From a virus: 23,060 nt of DNA. A program made the translations under genes and the position numbers. Shown one piece after another: positions 6,910 to 15,096 of the stretch. The notes under the pieces were generated by a model. The model worked only from the letters and a program-made list of their open reading frames with translations, ran no database searches and had not been told where the DNA came from. The stretch lies in the IMG/VR virus record IMGVR_UViG_3300021964_000569, positions 1 to 23,060 of that record. One strand, 5' to 3'. The first letter of the stretch is position 1. Each line of letters begins with the position of its first letter.

Positions 6910-8572
6910 TTTCCCCACCATCGGGAATTTCTGGAGCTTCTGCTGCAGAACCATCAACTTCTGGTTCCATTTGAGGTTTACCTAAATCCATACCTGCAGA
7001 TGAATCTAGTGGTGCTCCAGTTTCTGGATCAATAGGAGCATTTGGATCGGGAATAATTCCTGCTGCAATCTCTTTTTTAATCAATGCATCTTGCTCAAGA
7101 ATTTCCTCATCGGTCTGACGAAGAATATTGCGACGGACATAATCCTGAGAGTAATACTTACCAATATAAGGTTCTGCAGCTTGCAGACTATTCAACCTCT
7201 CATTAAGAAGTTCTGAATCCTTAAGTTCGGAGAAGTGATTGTCATACAAGAAATCATACTGAATATGCTCAGACATAATCTCCCAATCTTCTGGAGTAAT
7301 TATGTTCTTCAGAAGTAATTGAGTCTTCAGCATGTCATTAAACATACCAGAAAATCTCTTTCTCAAACGCCCAACAAACTTGGTAAATTTGAGTTCGTCT
7401 CTCAGGATTTCAGAAGATCTGCCCAAGTTAAACCCACCTTCTCCATCCATTCTTGAGGGTGGAACATTAAGGGATCTGTAGAGTTTTTTCTTAAAGTATT
7501 CAATATCAGTGATTTCTCCAAGGTTTTGGCCGCCTGGCAGAGTTGAGATTTCTGTTCCCCTTCCGCCTTCTCTGCGAGGCAACCAAAAATCTTCAAGCAT
7601 TGACATGAATTTTTTGTCATCACGTATTTCTCCCGTGGATGCATCATAGACAAGTTTGTTACGATATCTGGTCATAACATCACGCAGATATTGCTCTGCT
7701 TTGACTTTTGGGAGATTTCCAACGTCAATATAGAAAATTCTACGTTCTGGTGCTCTACTTAAACGGTAGATAACCAAAGAATCCTCAATCATACGAAGTT
7801 GATTGAGTGATTTGATTGCTTTGTGGAGATAAGAAAGTACAGTTCCTTTGTTTCTGTCTACAAGACCAGAAGTGCAATATGTGATGGAATCTCTTGACAT
7901 TTTGATTCCTTTATTACCGCCAGTCATTGCGCTGGGGCTTCCAGTAGGATATACTGCCTTTGGGTTGTAAATAAAATACTCTTCAATCTGAGGGAATTCA
8001 TATTCCATCGGATTGTCTGAATTCATATTAGCAAGACGAAGTTTATCATCTACTTTTTGTTTTTGTTGGCGAACATAACGCATTTTCATTGCATCAATGT
8101 AACGCAACTCTTGAATACCTGCTTGGGGATTCTTTAAATCGATGACTTTATGGTAGTAAAGTCTTCCATCAATGTACCAATTCCTATAAATTTCGTGTGC
8201 TTTTTTATCAAAGTCCAACAATGAGAGAATATATTTAAACTCCTCACGAATTTTTTTCTTAATACCGTCGCTGGCATTAAGATTTGATAGTTCAATTTCA
8301 ACAGGTGTATTGTTAGTATCTGAAACAACTGCTTCATTTACAATATCTTCGATAGCACTATCTGCTTCGGGATGTAGAGCCATCTCACGATAGCGTTTGA
8401 TTAAGTCAAACTCTGTTCTGAATACGCCTTCAATATCAACATATGAACCAAAAAAACCACTAGTCAAGTAGTGGTCAACCCCGTCCTCATTGTTGGGAGG
8501 AACGGGGGAGACTGTACTCTTGCTTAGTGGTTCATTGTCCTCAATCGAGAACCCAAATAATTTTGACGACAT
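6905..8572 (-). CDS. gp20: Portal vertex protein gp20
   Basis: The 555-aa product is the T4-type portal protein (T4 gp20 is 524 aa). It forms the dodecameric ring at one head vertex, through which DNA is packaged by the terminase and to which the tail joins. Recognisable segments are LHPEADSAIEDIVNEAVV near residue 70, LSRAPERRIFYIDVGNLPK near 270, the long EDFWLPRREGGRGTEI.TLPGG motif near 330-350, and DIEYFKKKLYRSLNVPPSRM shortly after. All are family hallmarks. The C-terminus is a Pro/Ala/Glu-rich tail. The gene follows gp19 after 36 bases; that gap contains CTAAATA on the minus strand. Its own stop codon lies within the next late promoter. Confidence 0.98.
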   Translation of the reverse strand: MSSKLFGFSIEDNEPLSKSTVSPVPPNNEDGVDHYLTSGFFGSYVDIEGVFRTEFDLIKRYREMALHPEADSAIEDIVNEAVVSDTNNTPVEIELSNLNASDGIKKKIREEFKYILSLLDFDKKAHEIYRNWYIDGRLYYHKVIDLKNPQAGIQELRYIDAMKMRYVRQQKQKVDDKLRLANMNSDNPMEYEFPQIEEYFIYNPKAVYPTGSPSAMTGGNKGIKMSRDSITYCTSGLVDRNKGTVLSYLHKAIKSLNQLRMIEDSLVIYRLSRAPERRIFYIDVGNLPKVKAEQYLRDVMTRYRNKLVYDASTGEIRDDKKFMSMLEDFWLPRREGGRGTEISTLPGGQNLGEITDIEYFKKKLYRSLNVPPSRMDGEGGFNLGRSSEILRDELKFTKFVGRLRKRFSGMFNDMLKTQLLLKNIITPEDWEIMSEHIQYDFLYDNHFSELKDSELLNERLNSLQAAEPYIGKYYSQDYVRRNILRQTDEEILEQDALIKKEIAAGIIPDPNAPIDPETGAPLDSSAGMDLGKPQMEPEVDGSAAEAPEIPDGGEI

Positions 8573-8597
8573 TATAGTCTGCTGAACTAATCGCTAT

Positions 8598-8605
8598 TAT
8601 TTAGT
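8598..8605 (-). promoter_or_regulatory. Possible variant late promoter (ACTAAATA) before gp20
   Basis: The minus strand reads ACTAAATA 25 bases before the portal start. The CTAAATA core is one base from ATAAATA and is found at the same place before two other genes in the window. Confidence 0.4.
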
Positions 8606-8608
8606 CGA

Positions 8609-9175
8609 TCAGTTTTCACCCGACATTGGTGACCAGTATTGAACTTGGAATTCAACAGTGAATTCTTCAATAGTGTCTGCGGAATCGTAAGACAGATCAA
8701 TGGCAGAGATGTTGGTTGGGAAAATGCTATAGAACTTATATTGCTTAGCAACTTCCATTCCAGCACCTTCAACATTATTAAGTGTTGAAGCAGCTCTAGT
8801 GAACTGTTTAACAACTGCATCGACTTGATAGTCTGCAGGATCGGTTGAACCAGATCCATCAGCATATTGTCCGATGGATTGCATCCATGCTTCCATGGCA
8901 GTACGAATTCTGAAGTCAATGTCGTTAATTACAGTGACGGTCCAGGTATCAAAGGTTCTATCACCAGCAACCTTAAAAGTTCTACCTCTGAAAGGAACAT
9001 CGATTGAAGCGATGTTCGATGCAGGCAACTGAGCTGCCTTGCAGAGGATTGAGAAATCCTCTGCATCAAAACCATCAGAACCTGGGAACTCATTAGTAAG
9101 AACAACCTCAAATAGATTGGGGCGGGCACCGCCCCCGATGAGAGTTGATTTGAAATCCTGAATAGAGTGTGGCAT
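8609..9175 (-). CDS. gp19: Tail tube protein gp19
   Basis: The 188-aa product is the T4-type tail tube protein, somewhat longer than T4 gp19 (163 aa). It polymerises as stacked hexameric rings inside the sheath. Typical segments are GGGARPNLFEVVLTNEFPG near the N-terminus, FRGRTFKVAGDRTFDTWTVT in the middle (residues ~62-82), and the C-terminal YKFYSIFPTNISAIDLSYDS followed by the EEFTVEFQVQYWSP strand. The gene has a strong GGAGG ribosome site and a late promoter 20 bases upstream, so tube protein can be made in large amounts independently of the sheath. Order sheath-tube-portal is as in T4. The gene product at 1775-2329 shares its general plan. Confidence 0.95.
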   Translation of the reverse strand: MPHSIQDFKSTLIGGGARPNLFEVVLTNEFPGSDGFDAEDFSILCKAAQLPASNIASIDVPFRGRTFKVAGDRTFDTWTVTVINDIDFRIRTAMEAWMQSIGQYADGSGSTDPADYQVDAVVKQFTRAASTLNNVEGAGMEVAKQYKFYSIFPTNISAIDLSYDSADTIEEFTVEFQVQYWSPMSGEN

Positions 9176-9195
9176 TTTTTAATCCTCCGTGTTGT

Positions 9196-9203
9196 TATTT
9201 ATT
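9196..9203 (-). promoter_or_regulatory. Late promoter element (AATAAATA) before gp19
   Basis: The minus strand reads AATAAATA in the short gap between the sheath stop and the tube start, 20 bases before the ATG and just before the GGAGG ribosome site at 9184-9188. Confidence 0.68.
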
Positions 9204-9212
9204 ATCAATCGA

Positions 9213-11429
9213 TCAAACTGTGCCAGCAACTTCTTCAAAACTGATGCCAGTTCTGGTTGCAACGAACGTCAAGGTGACGTAGTTGATTGACTTAGTTGGC
9301 TTCAGGAAGATGTCTGCTCTGAACTCATTGTTGTCAATAACATCAGGAGTGTTGTTAGTGGAATCACAAACAACCAGGAATCCGTAGAGACCTCTCTTTG
9401 CCTGAACATCACGGAGATAAGGTTCAACAATGTTCTTGAAGTTTGCTCTTGTTAACTCATCGTTGAGTTCAAAGAGTTGTGCTTCTGCTGCTCTCTGAAG
9501 TGCTTGCTCAACAGTAAGGAACAAGCGACGAACATTAATTCTATCAAATGCTGATGCATATCCGAGAGCAGTTTTGTCTCCGAAGAGAAGTGTTCCAACA
9601 CCAGGTTTAGTAACAACTGGGTTGATTCTTGCCTGATAGAGACGATCTCTTTGAGCCTTGCTTGGGTTATAAGCAAGTTTCACCGCATTGTTGATGATTC
9701 CTCTCTGCTGGCCAGCAGGTGAGAACCAAGGATAAGCAACAATTCCAGTGCGAGTCATCAGACCAGCAACGTCAGCATTCGTTGGAATGTAACGGAACTT
9801 GTTGTTGAAACGATCATATGTATACTTGTAACCACTATCAAAGACTCCATAAGAAGAACTTGAAATGGTGCTGAAGTAGTTGATGAGATTTGTGGTTTGA
9901 GTATCTGTATTGGTCTGACCAATCAAATTAGTTCTGTGTGGTCCAACAACAGCAACACAATCCTTTCTCTCATTTGCAAGAGAGATGATGTAGTTTGCTT
10001 TTGCCTGTGACTCAAACTCTTCGGTGCAACCAGGGCCCATGATTAAGTAATCTGCTTCTTGCTCATCTTTGTTTGAGAAGAGACCATAAGAAGTAATCAA
10101 ACTACTCAGTTCTGCCTTCATACCGCCGTTGGTGGAATAGTCAACACCACCACCGAGTGTATAACCAACATTACCAATTGCACTGTAGGTAACATCTTGT
10201 GCATCCAGACCCCAGAGACCATCACCAGTTGTGACTGCGGTGAAGTCGGTAGAGAATCCAGTTGCTACTGGGACGGTTCCATGGAAGGTATCATCAGCAG
10301 AAGAAGGATTGCTTCCTGCATAGACATAGTTGGAGAAGTCTGCAACGTAACCCTCATACCAGATCTTCTGAGGAGCATTTACGTTAGAAATAGCATCCTT
10401 CGCTTTAGAAAGGCTTACATGCTTTTCAAGGAGAGAACCTGGAGTTCCAGTGATAGTTCCAAGATCGTCAACAACTGCAACATGGATACCATCGCCTTCG
10501 CCACTTCTGTTAGTGACATATACATTAGAAACAGGTTTTGGTGCAATAGACTTCCAATAGATTGTGCTGCTATCAATGCTAAGAGTCTGTTGGTCGTACC
10601 AGTCAACTGCGGTTGCGGGAGTGGTTCCTGAACCAGCACCATATGCTCCAGTGTTGATACCAGCATTATTGACAAAGAATACAGTGTCAGAGGTATCAAA
10701 TGATTGTGCAGCATTTCCTTCTGCATAGTTAATCTTGGTCTCGGTTCCTGCTGCAGAAACTCTTGAGACAACCTTAACATCAATTGTTGATGCGCTGTTG
10801 GTTGAGTCAGTTGAGACGCCAGTAATAATACCCTTCAGATAACCATCAAAGGTTGAAGTTGAACCCGAACCAGCAATGACTTGTCCTACCAGAGAAGCAG
10901 TAACTCCGAAACCAATCGTAGCACCAGCATTTCCGAGGTCAGTTGTGGTAATACCAATTGTTTGGTCTGCAAGGTCGTCAATAACACAAACTCTAAGACC
11001 ATTACCCCAAGTTCCTGGATTCTTAGCTGCCCAAGTATAATCAGTGTCTTCGCCGTCTGCGTGATTCTCAAGATAGTCGTCGTAGTTATTAATCTTGAGA
11101 GTTGTGGTTGAAGCAATGCCTACACCAGCATTTGCGTTCACCATCAGGGTGCTAGTTGTTGAACCAGTTCTTACAACCTTTAGAACACCACCGTATGAGA
11201 GGAAAGATGAGGCACTCATCCAGTACTCATATTGAGCATCAGTTGACAGGGGCTTACCGAAGGTGTCGATAAGTTGTTGTTCTGTGGTAATATTTGTAGC
11301 TTCATCAACGGGACCAATTTCAAAAGGTCCAGCAATACATCCAATATTATCAAGAACATTGTCAGCTCTTCCTACGGTTAAATCAACTTCCCTGACCAAT
11401 ACGCCAGGAGATAATTGAGGAGTCGCCAT
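9213..11429 (-). CDS. gp18: Contractile tail sheath protein gp18
   Basis: The 738-aa product is the T4-type tail sheath subunit (T4 gp18 is 659 aa). The sheath surrounds the tube and contracts to drive it through the cell envelope. The N-terminus MATPQLSPGVLVREVDLT is the family signature. The C-terminal ~200 residues form the conserved polymerisation domain, with GVGTLLFGDKTALG, FDRINVRRLFLTVEQALQ, the NDELTRANFKNIVEPYLRDV stretch and a final FVATRTGISFEEV. The middle third (about residues 100-450) is Ser/Thr/Gly-rich, less conserved, and is the surface-exposed part expected to vary. An AATAAATA late promoter is 35 bases upstream, and a GGAGAG ribosome site precedes the ATG. It follows the zinc-ribbon gene after about 80 bases. 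Confidence 0.97.
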   Translation of the reverse strand: MATPQLSPGVLVREVDLTVGRADNVLDNIGCIAGPFEIGPVDEATNITTEQQLIDTFGKPLSTDAQYEYWMSASSFLSYGGVLKVVRTGSTTSTLMVNANAGVGIASTTTLKINNYDDYLENHADGEDTDYTWAAKNPGTWGNGLRVCVIDDLADQTIGITTTDLGNAGATIGFGVTASLVGQVIAGSGSTSTFDGYLKGIITGVSTDSTNSASTIDVKVVSRVSAAGTETKINYAEGNAAQSFDTSDTVFFVNNAGINTGAYGAGSGTTPATAVDWYDQQTLSIDSSTIYWKSIAPKPVSNVYVTNRSGEGDGIHVAVVDDLGTITGTPGSLLEKHVSLSKAKDAISNVNAPQKIWYEGYVADFSNYVYAGSNPSSADDTFHGTVPVATGFSTDFTAVTTGDGLWGLDAQDVTYSAIGNVGYTLGGGVDYSTNGGMKAELSSLITSYGLFSNKDEQEADYLIMGPGCTEEFESQAKANYIISLANERKDCVAVVGPHRTNLIGQTNTDTQTTNLINYFSTISSSSYGVFDSGYKYTYDRFNNKFRYIPTNADVAGLMTRTGIVAYPWFSPAGQQRGIINNAVKLAYNPSKAQRDRLYQARINPVVTKPGVGTLLFGDKTALGYASAFDRINVRRLFLTVEQALQRAAEAQLFELNDELTRANFKNIVEPYLRDVQAKRGLYGFLVVCDSTNNTPDVIDNNEFRADIFLKPTKSINYVTLTFVATRTGISFEEVAGTV

Positions 11430-11464
11430 GTTTCTCTCCGTTTGAATCTCAGTTTATCTGAAAA

Positions 11465-11472
11465 TATTTATT
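11465..11472 (-). promoter_or_regulatory. Late promoter element (AATAAATA) before gp18
   Basis: The minus strand reads AATAAATA in the gap between the zinc-ribbon ORF and the sheath gene, 35 bases before the ATG. It is followed by an untranslated leader with GGAGAG. Confidence 0.68.
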
Positions 11473-11508
11473 AAAATGGGTGTTTTGACGGGGGAAATAC
11501 GACGCGAA

Positions 11509-11748
11509 CTACCAATCTGGATATTCCCATCTATCAAAAACCGTGTTTGTCATTCTACTAACAACTATTCTCTTTATAGTACACTCTTTACATTCGTATG
11601 AAAACGATGATGCTACTGGACCTCTATCTTTTCTTGTTCTGTAAAAACTATCCACAAGATTTTTTATTTCACCACAAACTCTACACTTCCTATCCTGTAG
11701 AAGAAGATGACCTAGTTTAAGTTGTTTGTCTAAATCATCTAGTTCCAT
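11509..11748 (-). CDS. Small zinc-ribbon-like protein (CX2C...CX2C)
   Basis: This 79-aa ORF begins immediately after the terminase stop codon (TAAATG). It has two CX2C pairs, CRVC at residues 22-25 and CKEC at 53-56, 27 residues apart, which is a classic zinc-ribbon spacing. The loop between them is basic and aromatic (SFYRTRKDR), and Arg/Lys follow the second pair. Similar pairs occur in small phage DNA-binding proteins and in the metal-binding part of HNH endonucleases, but no HNH catalytic motif is seen here. The link to terminase suggests a role in packaging or late regulation, which is only inference. The last residues are unusually Trp-rich (DRWEYPDW). Confidence 0.75.
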   Translation of the reverse strand: MELDDLDKQLKLGHLLLQDRKCRVCGEIKNLVDSFYRTRKDRGPVASSFSYECKECTIKRIVVSRMTNTVFDRWEYPDW

Positions 11749-13404
11749 TTAATATTTCCACATGTAGTCCATACCGCCAGCAGTTTCTCCATATTCTGAT
11801 GCATTAAACCACCTATCACCATCGCCATCAACAAAACTATCTTCTCCTAATCCATCATCCATAAATCCAAACGGAGCCATATCTTGCTCAATCTGATTCT
11901 TCTGTTCTTCATATAATCTCTTTCGGACATCTTGGTCGGTAAGTTCTTTAAAGTAGTCTTGTGCAACTAACCAAGCATAGATAACGAGACACATTGCTAG
12001 GTCATCATTGCATCCTTCTTCTGCCTCAAACGAATTGTGTTTTGAGATAAAAGTAGTCAGTTCTGATATAATCTCATAGTCATTGAAGATAAGTTTATCT
12101 TCTTCAATCATTGTCTTTAGATTGAGTGAACCAACCTTCTTTACAGTCTTGGACATCTTGACACCCAGTTGTGTCTTCTTACCAGAGAATCCCTGACCAA
12201 CAATCTGTCCTGCTCTACCTCTCATAGAACACATCAACAGATTCTGATACTCAAGGTCATATTGCAAGATACTTGCAACCTGATCTCCAATATCATTCAC
12301 TTCGCATAATATAAACGCACTATTATAGCTCTTCGCTACCTCATAGATAATATTGGGGAACAACATCGGTTTGATATCGTTATTCCGATACTTCGCAACA
12401 ATCCTATGAGGGAACTGTGTAATATCAGCAACAACAAATGCTGAATAGTCTTCTCCAACTCCTCTAGCAACATCAACAGTTATCACATAATCATGATCTT
12501 CTATTGATGATTCGTATACATCCAATCCAGCATTTCTAGTTTTTGGATTATCGTATACTAAAGTTCTGAGTTTACTTGGGTTGATTAATGTATCAACAGA
12601 ACCAAGGAATTCGCATTCAAATTCAACCTTAAACTGGGCTTCAGAAGTATTGGCAATAGTCTGTTCTTTCCAGACCTCATCTCTTCCAGGAACTTCTGAC
12701 CAGTGAACATCTGTTGGTACATATTCATTTTTACTTCTTTCCGCATCATGCCACATACGGTAGAAGTGATTCATACCATGTGGGGTAGATACAATAATTA
12801 CTTTGGTGTTTTTACCAGAAGTAATAGTAGGATAAACAGAGGCAAAGAACGAGTCAGCAACGTGATTCGGGACGAATGCGAACTCGTCGAGAAAGAGGAT
12901 GTTAAATGACATACCTCGGACAGCACTCGCAGACGTAGAAGCTGCCAATATCTTACTGCCATTTTCTAATTCCAGAGAACCCTTGTTCCATGATATAATA
13001 CCCTGTTGCATCCATTTAGGCAAGTTCTCATAAGCAGTCTGTAACCTACTCAGAAGCTCTCTTGCTGTTGCTGCTTTGTTAGCAAGGATGCCAATATTAA
13101 CACTATCGTTAAAAACTGCATAGTGAAGCAGGTAAGATACGACAGTTGTAGATTTGCCTGTCTGACGAGGCATCTTACAGATGTTGAATCTGTTTTCATG
13201 GAAGTTGTTAATTAACTTTTCTTGAAAATGGTATGGATGGAATTGAGTTAAACCTTCATCAAGAGAAACAATCTTAATATAGTTGTTTGCAAAATAAACC
13301 GGATCTTCTTTACACTTAACAAACTCAAGAATTTGTTCTTGAGTAAACTCAATAGCAGTATTTGCTTTTTTTAAATTAGGATTACCAAGATATACTTCAC
13401 TCAT
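11749..13404 (-). CDS. gp17: Terminase large subunit gp17 (packaging ATPase/nuclease)
   Basis: The 551-aa product is the T4-type terminase large subunit (T4 gp17 is 610 aa). The N-terminal ATPase has Walker A RQTGKST at residues 80-86, Walker B ILFLDE at 169-174 (catalytic Glu174) and coupling motif IIVSTPHG at 203-210. The C-terminal RNase H-like nuclease has its acidic residues at D311 (ITVDVARG), E368 (FILCEVND) and D467/D468 (GCNDDLA). The motor docks on the portal gp20, translocates DNA into the prohead, and cuts the concatemer. All key residues are present. The gene follows the 451-aa protein after a few bases with an AAGG ribosome site and no promoter. A small terminase (gp16) is not recognisable in the genes upstream. 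Confidence 0.98.
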   Translation of the reverse strand: MSEVYLGNPNLKKANTAIEFTQEQILEFVKCKEDPVYFANNYIKIVSLDEGLTQFHPYHFQEKLINNFHENRFNICKMPRQTGKSTTVVSYLLHYAVFNDSVNIGILANKAATARELLSRLQTAYENLPKWMQQGIISWNKGSLELENGSKILAASTSASAVRGMSFNILFLDEFAFVPNHVADSFFASVYPTITSGKNTKVIIVSTPHGMNHFYRMWHDAERSKNEYVPTDVHWSEVPGRDEVWKEQTIANTSEAQFKVEFECEFLGSVDTLINPSKLRTLVYDNPKTRNAGLDVYESSIEDHDYVITVDVARGVGEDYSAFVVADITQFPHRIVAKYRNNDIKPMLFPNIIYEVAKSYNSAFILCEVNDIGDQVASILQYDLEYQNLLMCSMRGRAGQIVGQGFSGKKTQLGVKMSKTVKKVGSLNLKTMIEEDKLIFNDYEIISELTTFISKHNSFEAEEGCNDDLAMCLVIYAWLVAQDYFKELTDQDVRKRLYEEQKNQIEQDMAPFGFMDDGLGEDSFVDGDGDRWFNASEYGETAGGMDYMWKY

Positions 13405-13410
13405 AAAAAA

Positions 13411-14766
13411 TTACCTTGTTTCTCGCCACTGAATAGTATTGAAGACATCTGTTGTTGTGTTAGTGTCCAAGTTAGTCACAATAACAGCAAAAATATTACT
13501 ATCATCACTATCTATATTCTGTGCGATGTATGATCTTCTTGCAGCAGTTGGATTAAAAGCAACAGTAGCAGATGCTTGTTGTCCCGATGGATTGTTTGCA
13601 GCAATCAAAGATGCCTGTCTCAAATCTCCACCAGTTGTTGTGAAGTTAGTCCCTACCGTGACATTATACTCAACTGCTGAATCATCATCAGCACTTACCC
13701 AACTTCCACCAGTAATATTAGTATTGCTTGGCAGTCTCCAAATCTCAATTCTACAATTTGTAGCATCACTTAAACATTCAATATCAGTTACTCTTACAGT
13801 TGTTCTATTTGGAATTCCTTTGAATGTATTCTTACAACGAATAGCCATAACACATTGTCTGGCAGTTGCGCCACCAGAAGAAGAGAAAGTGATTGGACCA
13901 TTAAAGGCACCAAACTCAACACCAGTCTCAACATATCCACCTTCACTCATTACAGTGGCACAAATTTGTTCCATTGATGTAATGCCAACAGCAGTATCAG
14001 TGTTGGCAACTTCACAACGAATTGGAAGTGAAGGTAAACTCCAATATGCGTGTTCTAAATTATTTGCGTGTTGGAACTCGTGGAAGTAATGATTTGTTCC
14101 ATCTAAAACTAACCCACACCTAAGTCTTCCAACTCCCAACCACTGGAAGTCTGTGATAAACAGTTGAGTCTTTGTCCAATCAACAGTAATGCTGGAAAGA
14201 CCCGTACCATCAAGTGGATCAAGACTCCAATTGACTTGATTGACTACAACATCACTTGTGATTCCAGTATTATATGATCTTCTTACAATAGAAACAATAC
14301 CATCTCCATCCTGCTGAAGAAACACTCCATTTCTATCATCAAAATATCCAACTTTTTTTGTTGTGTTTTCTCTATAATCAATAAAATTAAAACTTGCCAT
14401 AGCAAACTGAGATTTGCCTGGCATATAATGATGATACATTCTTGACTGGTGTATAACCTGTGAGGTTGAACCAACACCAACTATAAGTCCAATAGATGCT
14501 GTGTTTGCATTTACAACGGTTGTTGAACCAGCACCAATTTTTTTCGTCAATAATTCAACTTCTTCACCATAGATGTGGGAATAGTCTGCAAGAGTGTGTG
14601 GCTCAGATACACGCATTCTTCCAAATGCATCATATCCCCCTCCACCTACCCCAGTAGCAACTCCACAATTTCCAATATTACCAAATCTATCAGCACACAT
14701 GAACACTTCATGAAGTGTTCTTTCCTGGTTTAAATAATCTTGTGTAGTCTTATTCCACTGAGCCAT
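13411..14766 (-). CDS. 451-aa putative virion structural protein
   Basis: I cannot assign a named function. The protein is beta-rich, with many Thr, Ser, Gly and Asn, and no signal peptide or membrane segment, as expected for a virion surface or head-associated protein. Near the N-terminus it has GGGGYDAFGRMRVSEPHTLAD (residues ~41-60), a motif I associate with marine phage structural proteins. A central GYFDDRNGVFLQQDGDG segment is followed by VSIVRRSYNTG, then a YFHEFQHANNLEHAYW stretch rich in His and aromatics and a Thr/Asn-rich C-terminal region. It lies between the 108-aa ORF and the terminase, packed with only a few bases on both sides, so it is co-expressed with packaging genes. A head-fibre or decoration role is possible; enzymatic function is not evident. 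Confidence 0.8.
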   Translation of the reverse strand: MAQWNKTTQDYLNQERTLHEVFMCADRFGNIGNCGVATGVGGGGYDAFGRMRVSEPHTLADYSHIYGEEVELLTKKIGAGSTTVVNANTASIGLIVGVGSTSQVIHQSRMYHHYMPGKSQFAMASFNFIDYRENTTKKVGYFDDRNGVFLQQDGDGIVSIVRRSYNTGITSDVVVNQVNWSLDPLDGTGLSSITVDWTKTQLFITDFQWLGVGRLRCGLVLDGTNHYFHEFQHANNLEHAYWSLPSLPIRCEVANTDTAVGITSMEQICATVMSEGGYVETGVEFGAFNGPITFSSSGGATARQCVMAIRCKNTFKGIPNRTTVRVTDIECLSDATNCRIEIWRLPSNTNITGGSWVSADDDSAVEYNVTVGTNFTTTGGDLRQASLIAANNPSGQQASATVAFNPTAARRSYIAQNIDSDDSNIFAVIVTNLDTNTTTDVFNTIQWRETR

Positions 14767-14769
14767 TAA

Positions 14770-15096
14770 TTAGTCACTCCAACTTAATCTTTCTGGTTGA
14801 TATCTTTTAATTCCAGTAATTCTTAATGCACTATTAGAATTGTATTGTGCTGGATAAATGTTATGAACAACAGCACCTGGATATTCTGATTGAATCTGTT
14901 CTCCAAGTTCTTTTCTATTGGGAACTTCATTGGAGGAAATTTCCATTCTATAAAGTTTCCCTTCCCAAACAATGTCAGCAACAAACTCCTCACCCACCTT
15001 CTGGGGTTGAGGTGCTTCTCCACCAATATTTAGAGTGCCATTAAAATCCCCTTGAATTGTAACGCTCTCAGACATAAATTGTTTAAAGTTTTTCAT
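14770..15096 (-). CDS. 108-aa protein sharing a module with the upstream Cys-rich protein
   Basis: The start is taken as ATG 15096, which overlaps the upstream TGA by one base (TGATG); a GTG at 15108 would be an alternative with four more residues. The N-terminus MKNFKQFMSE is a leader type common to small cyanophage proteins of unknown role. Residues ~36-94 (VWEGKLY..., QIQSEYPGA, Y....ALRI) match the module at ~338-402 of the upstream 519-aa protein (NWRGKYL..., QIEKVYPGA, Y....FLRV). The two therefore share a small alpha/beta domain of about 60 residues, by eye. Function unknown; because the partner gene is adjacent and coupled, the two products may act together. Confidence 0.78.
   Translation of the reverse strand: MKNFKQFMSESVTIQGDFNGTLNIGGEAPQPQKVGEEFVADIVWEGKLYRMEISSNEVPNRKELGEQIQSEYPGAVVHNIYPAQYNSNSALRITGIKRYQPERLSWSD

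Noticed and set aside
13439-14089. 216-aa plus-strand ORF
   Set aside because: It lies opposite the 451-aa virion protein, which has better packing and composition, and no ribosome site or recognisable motif supports it.
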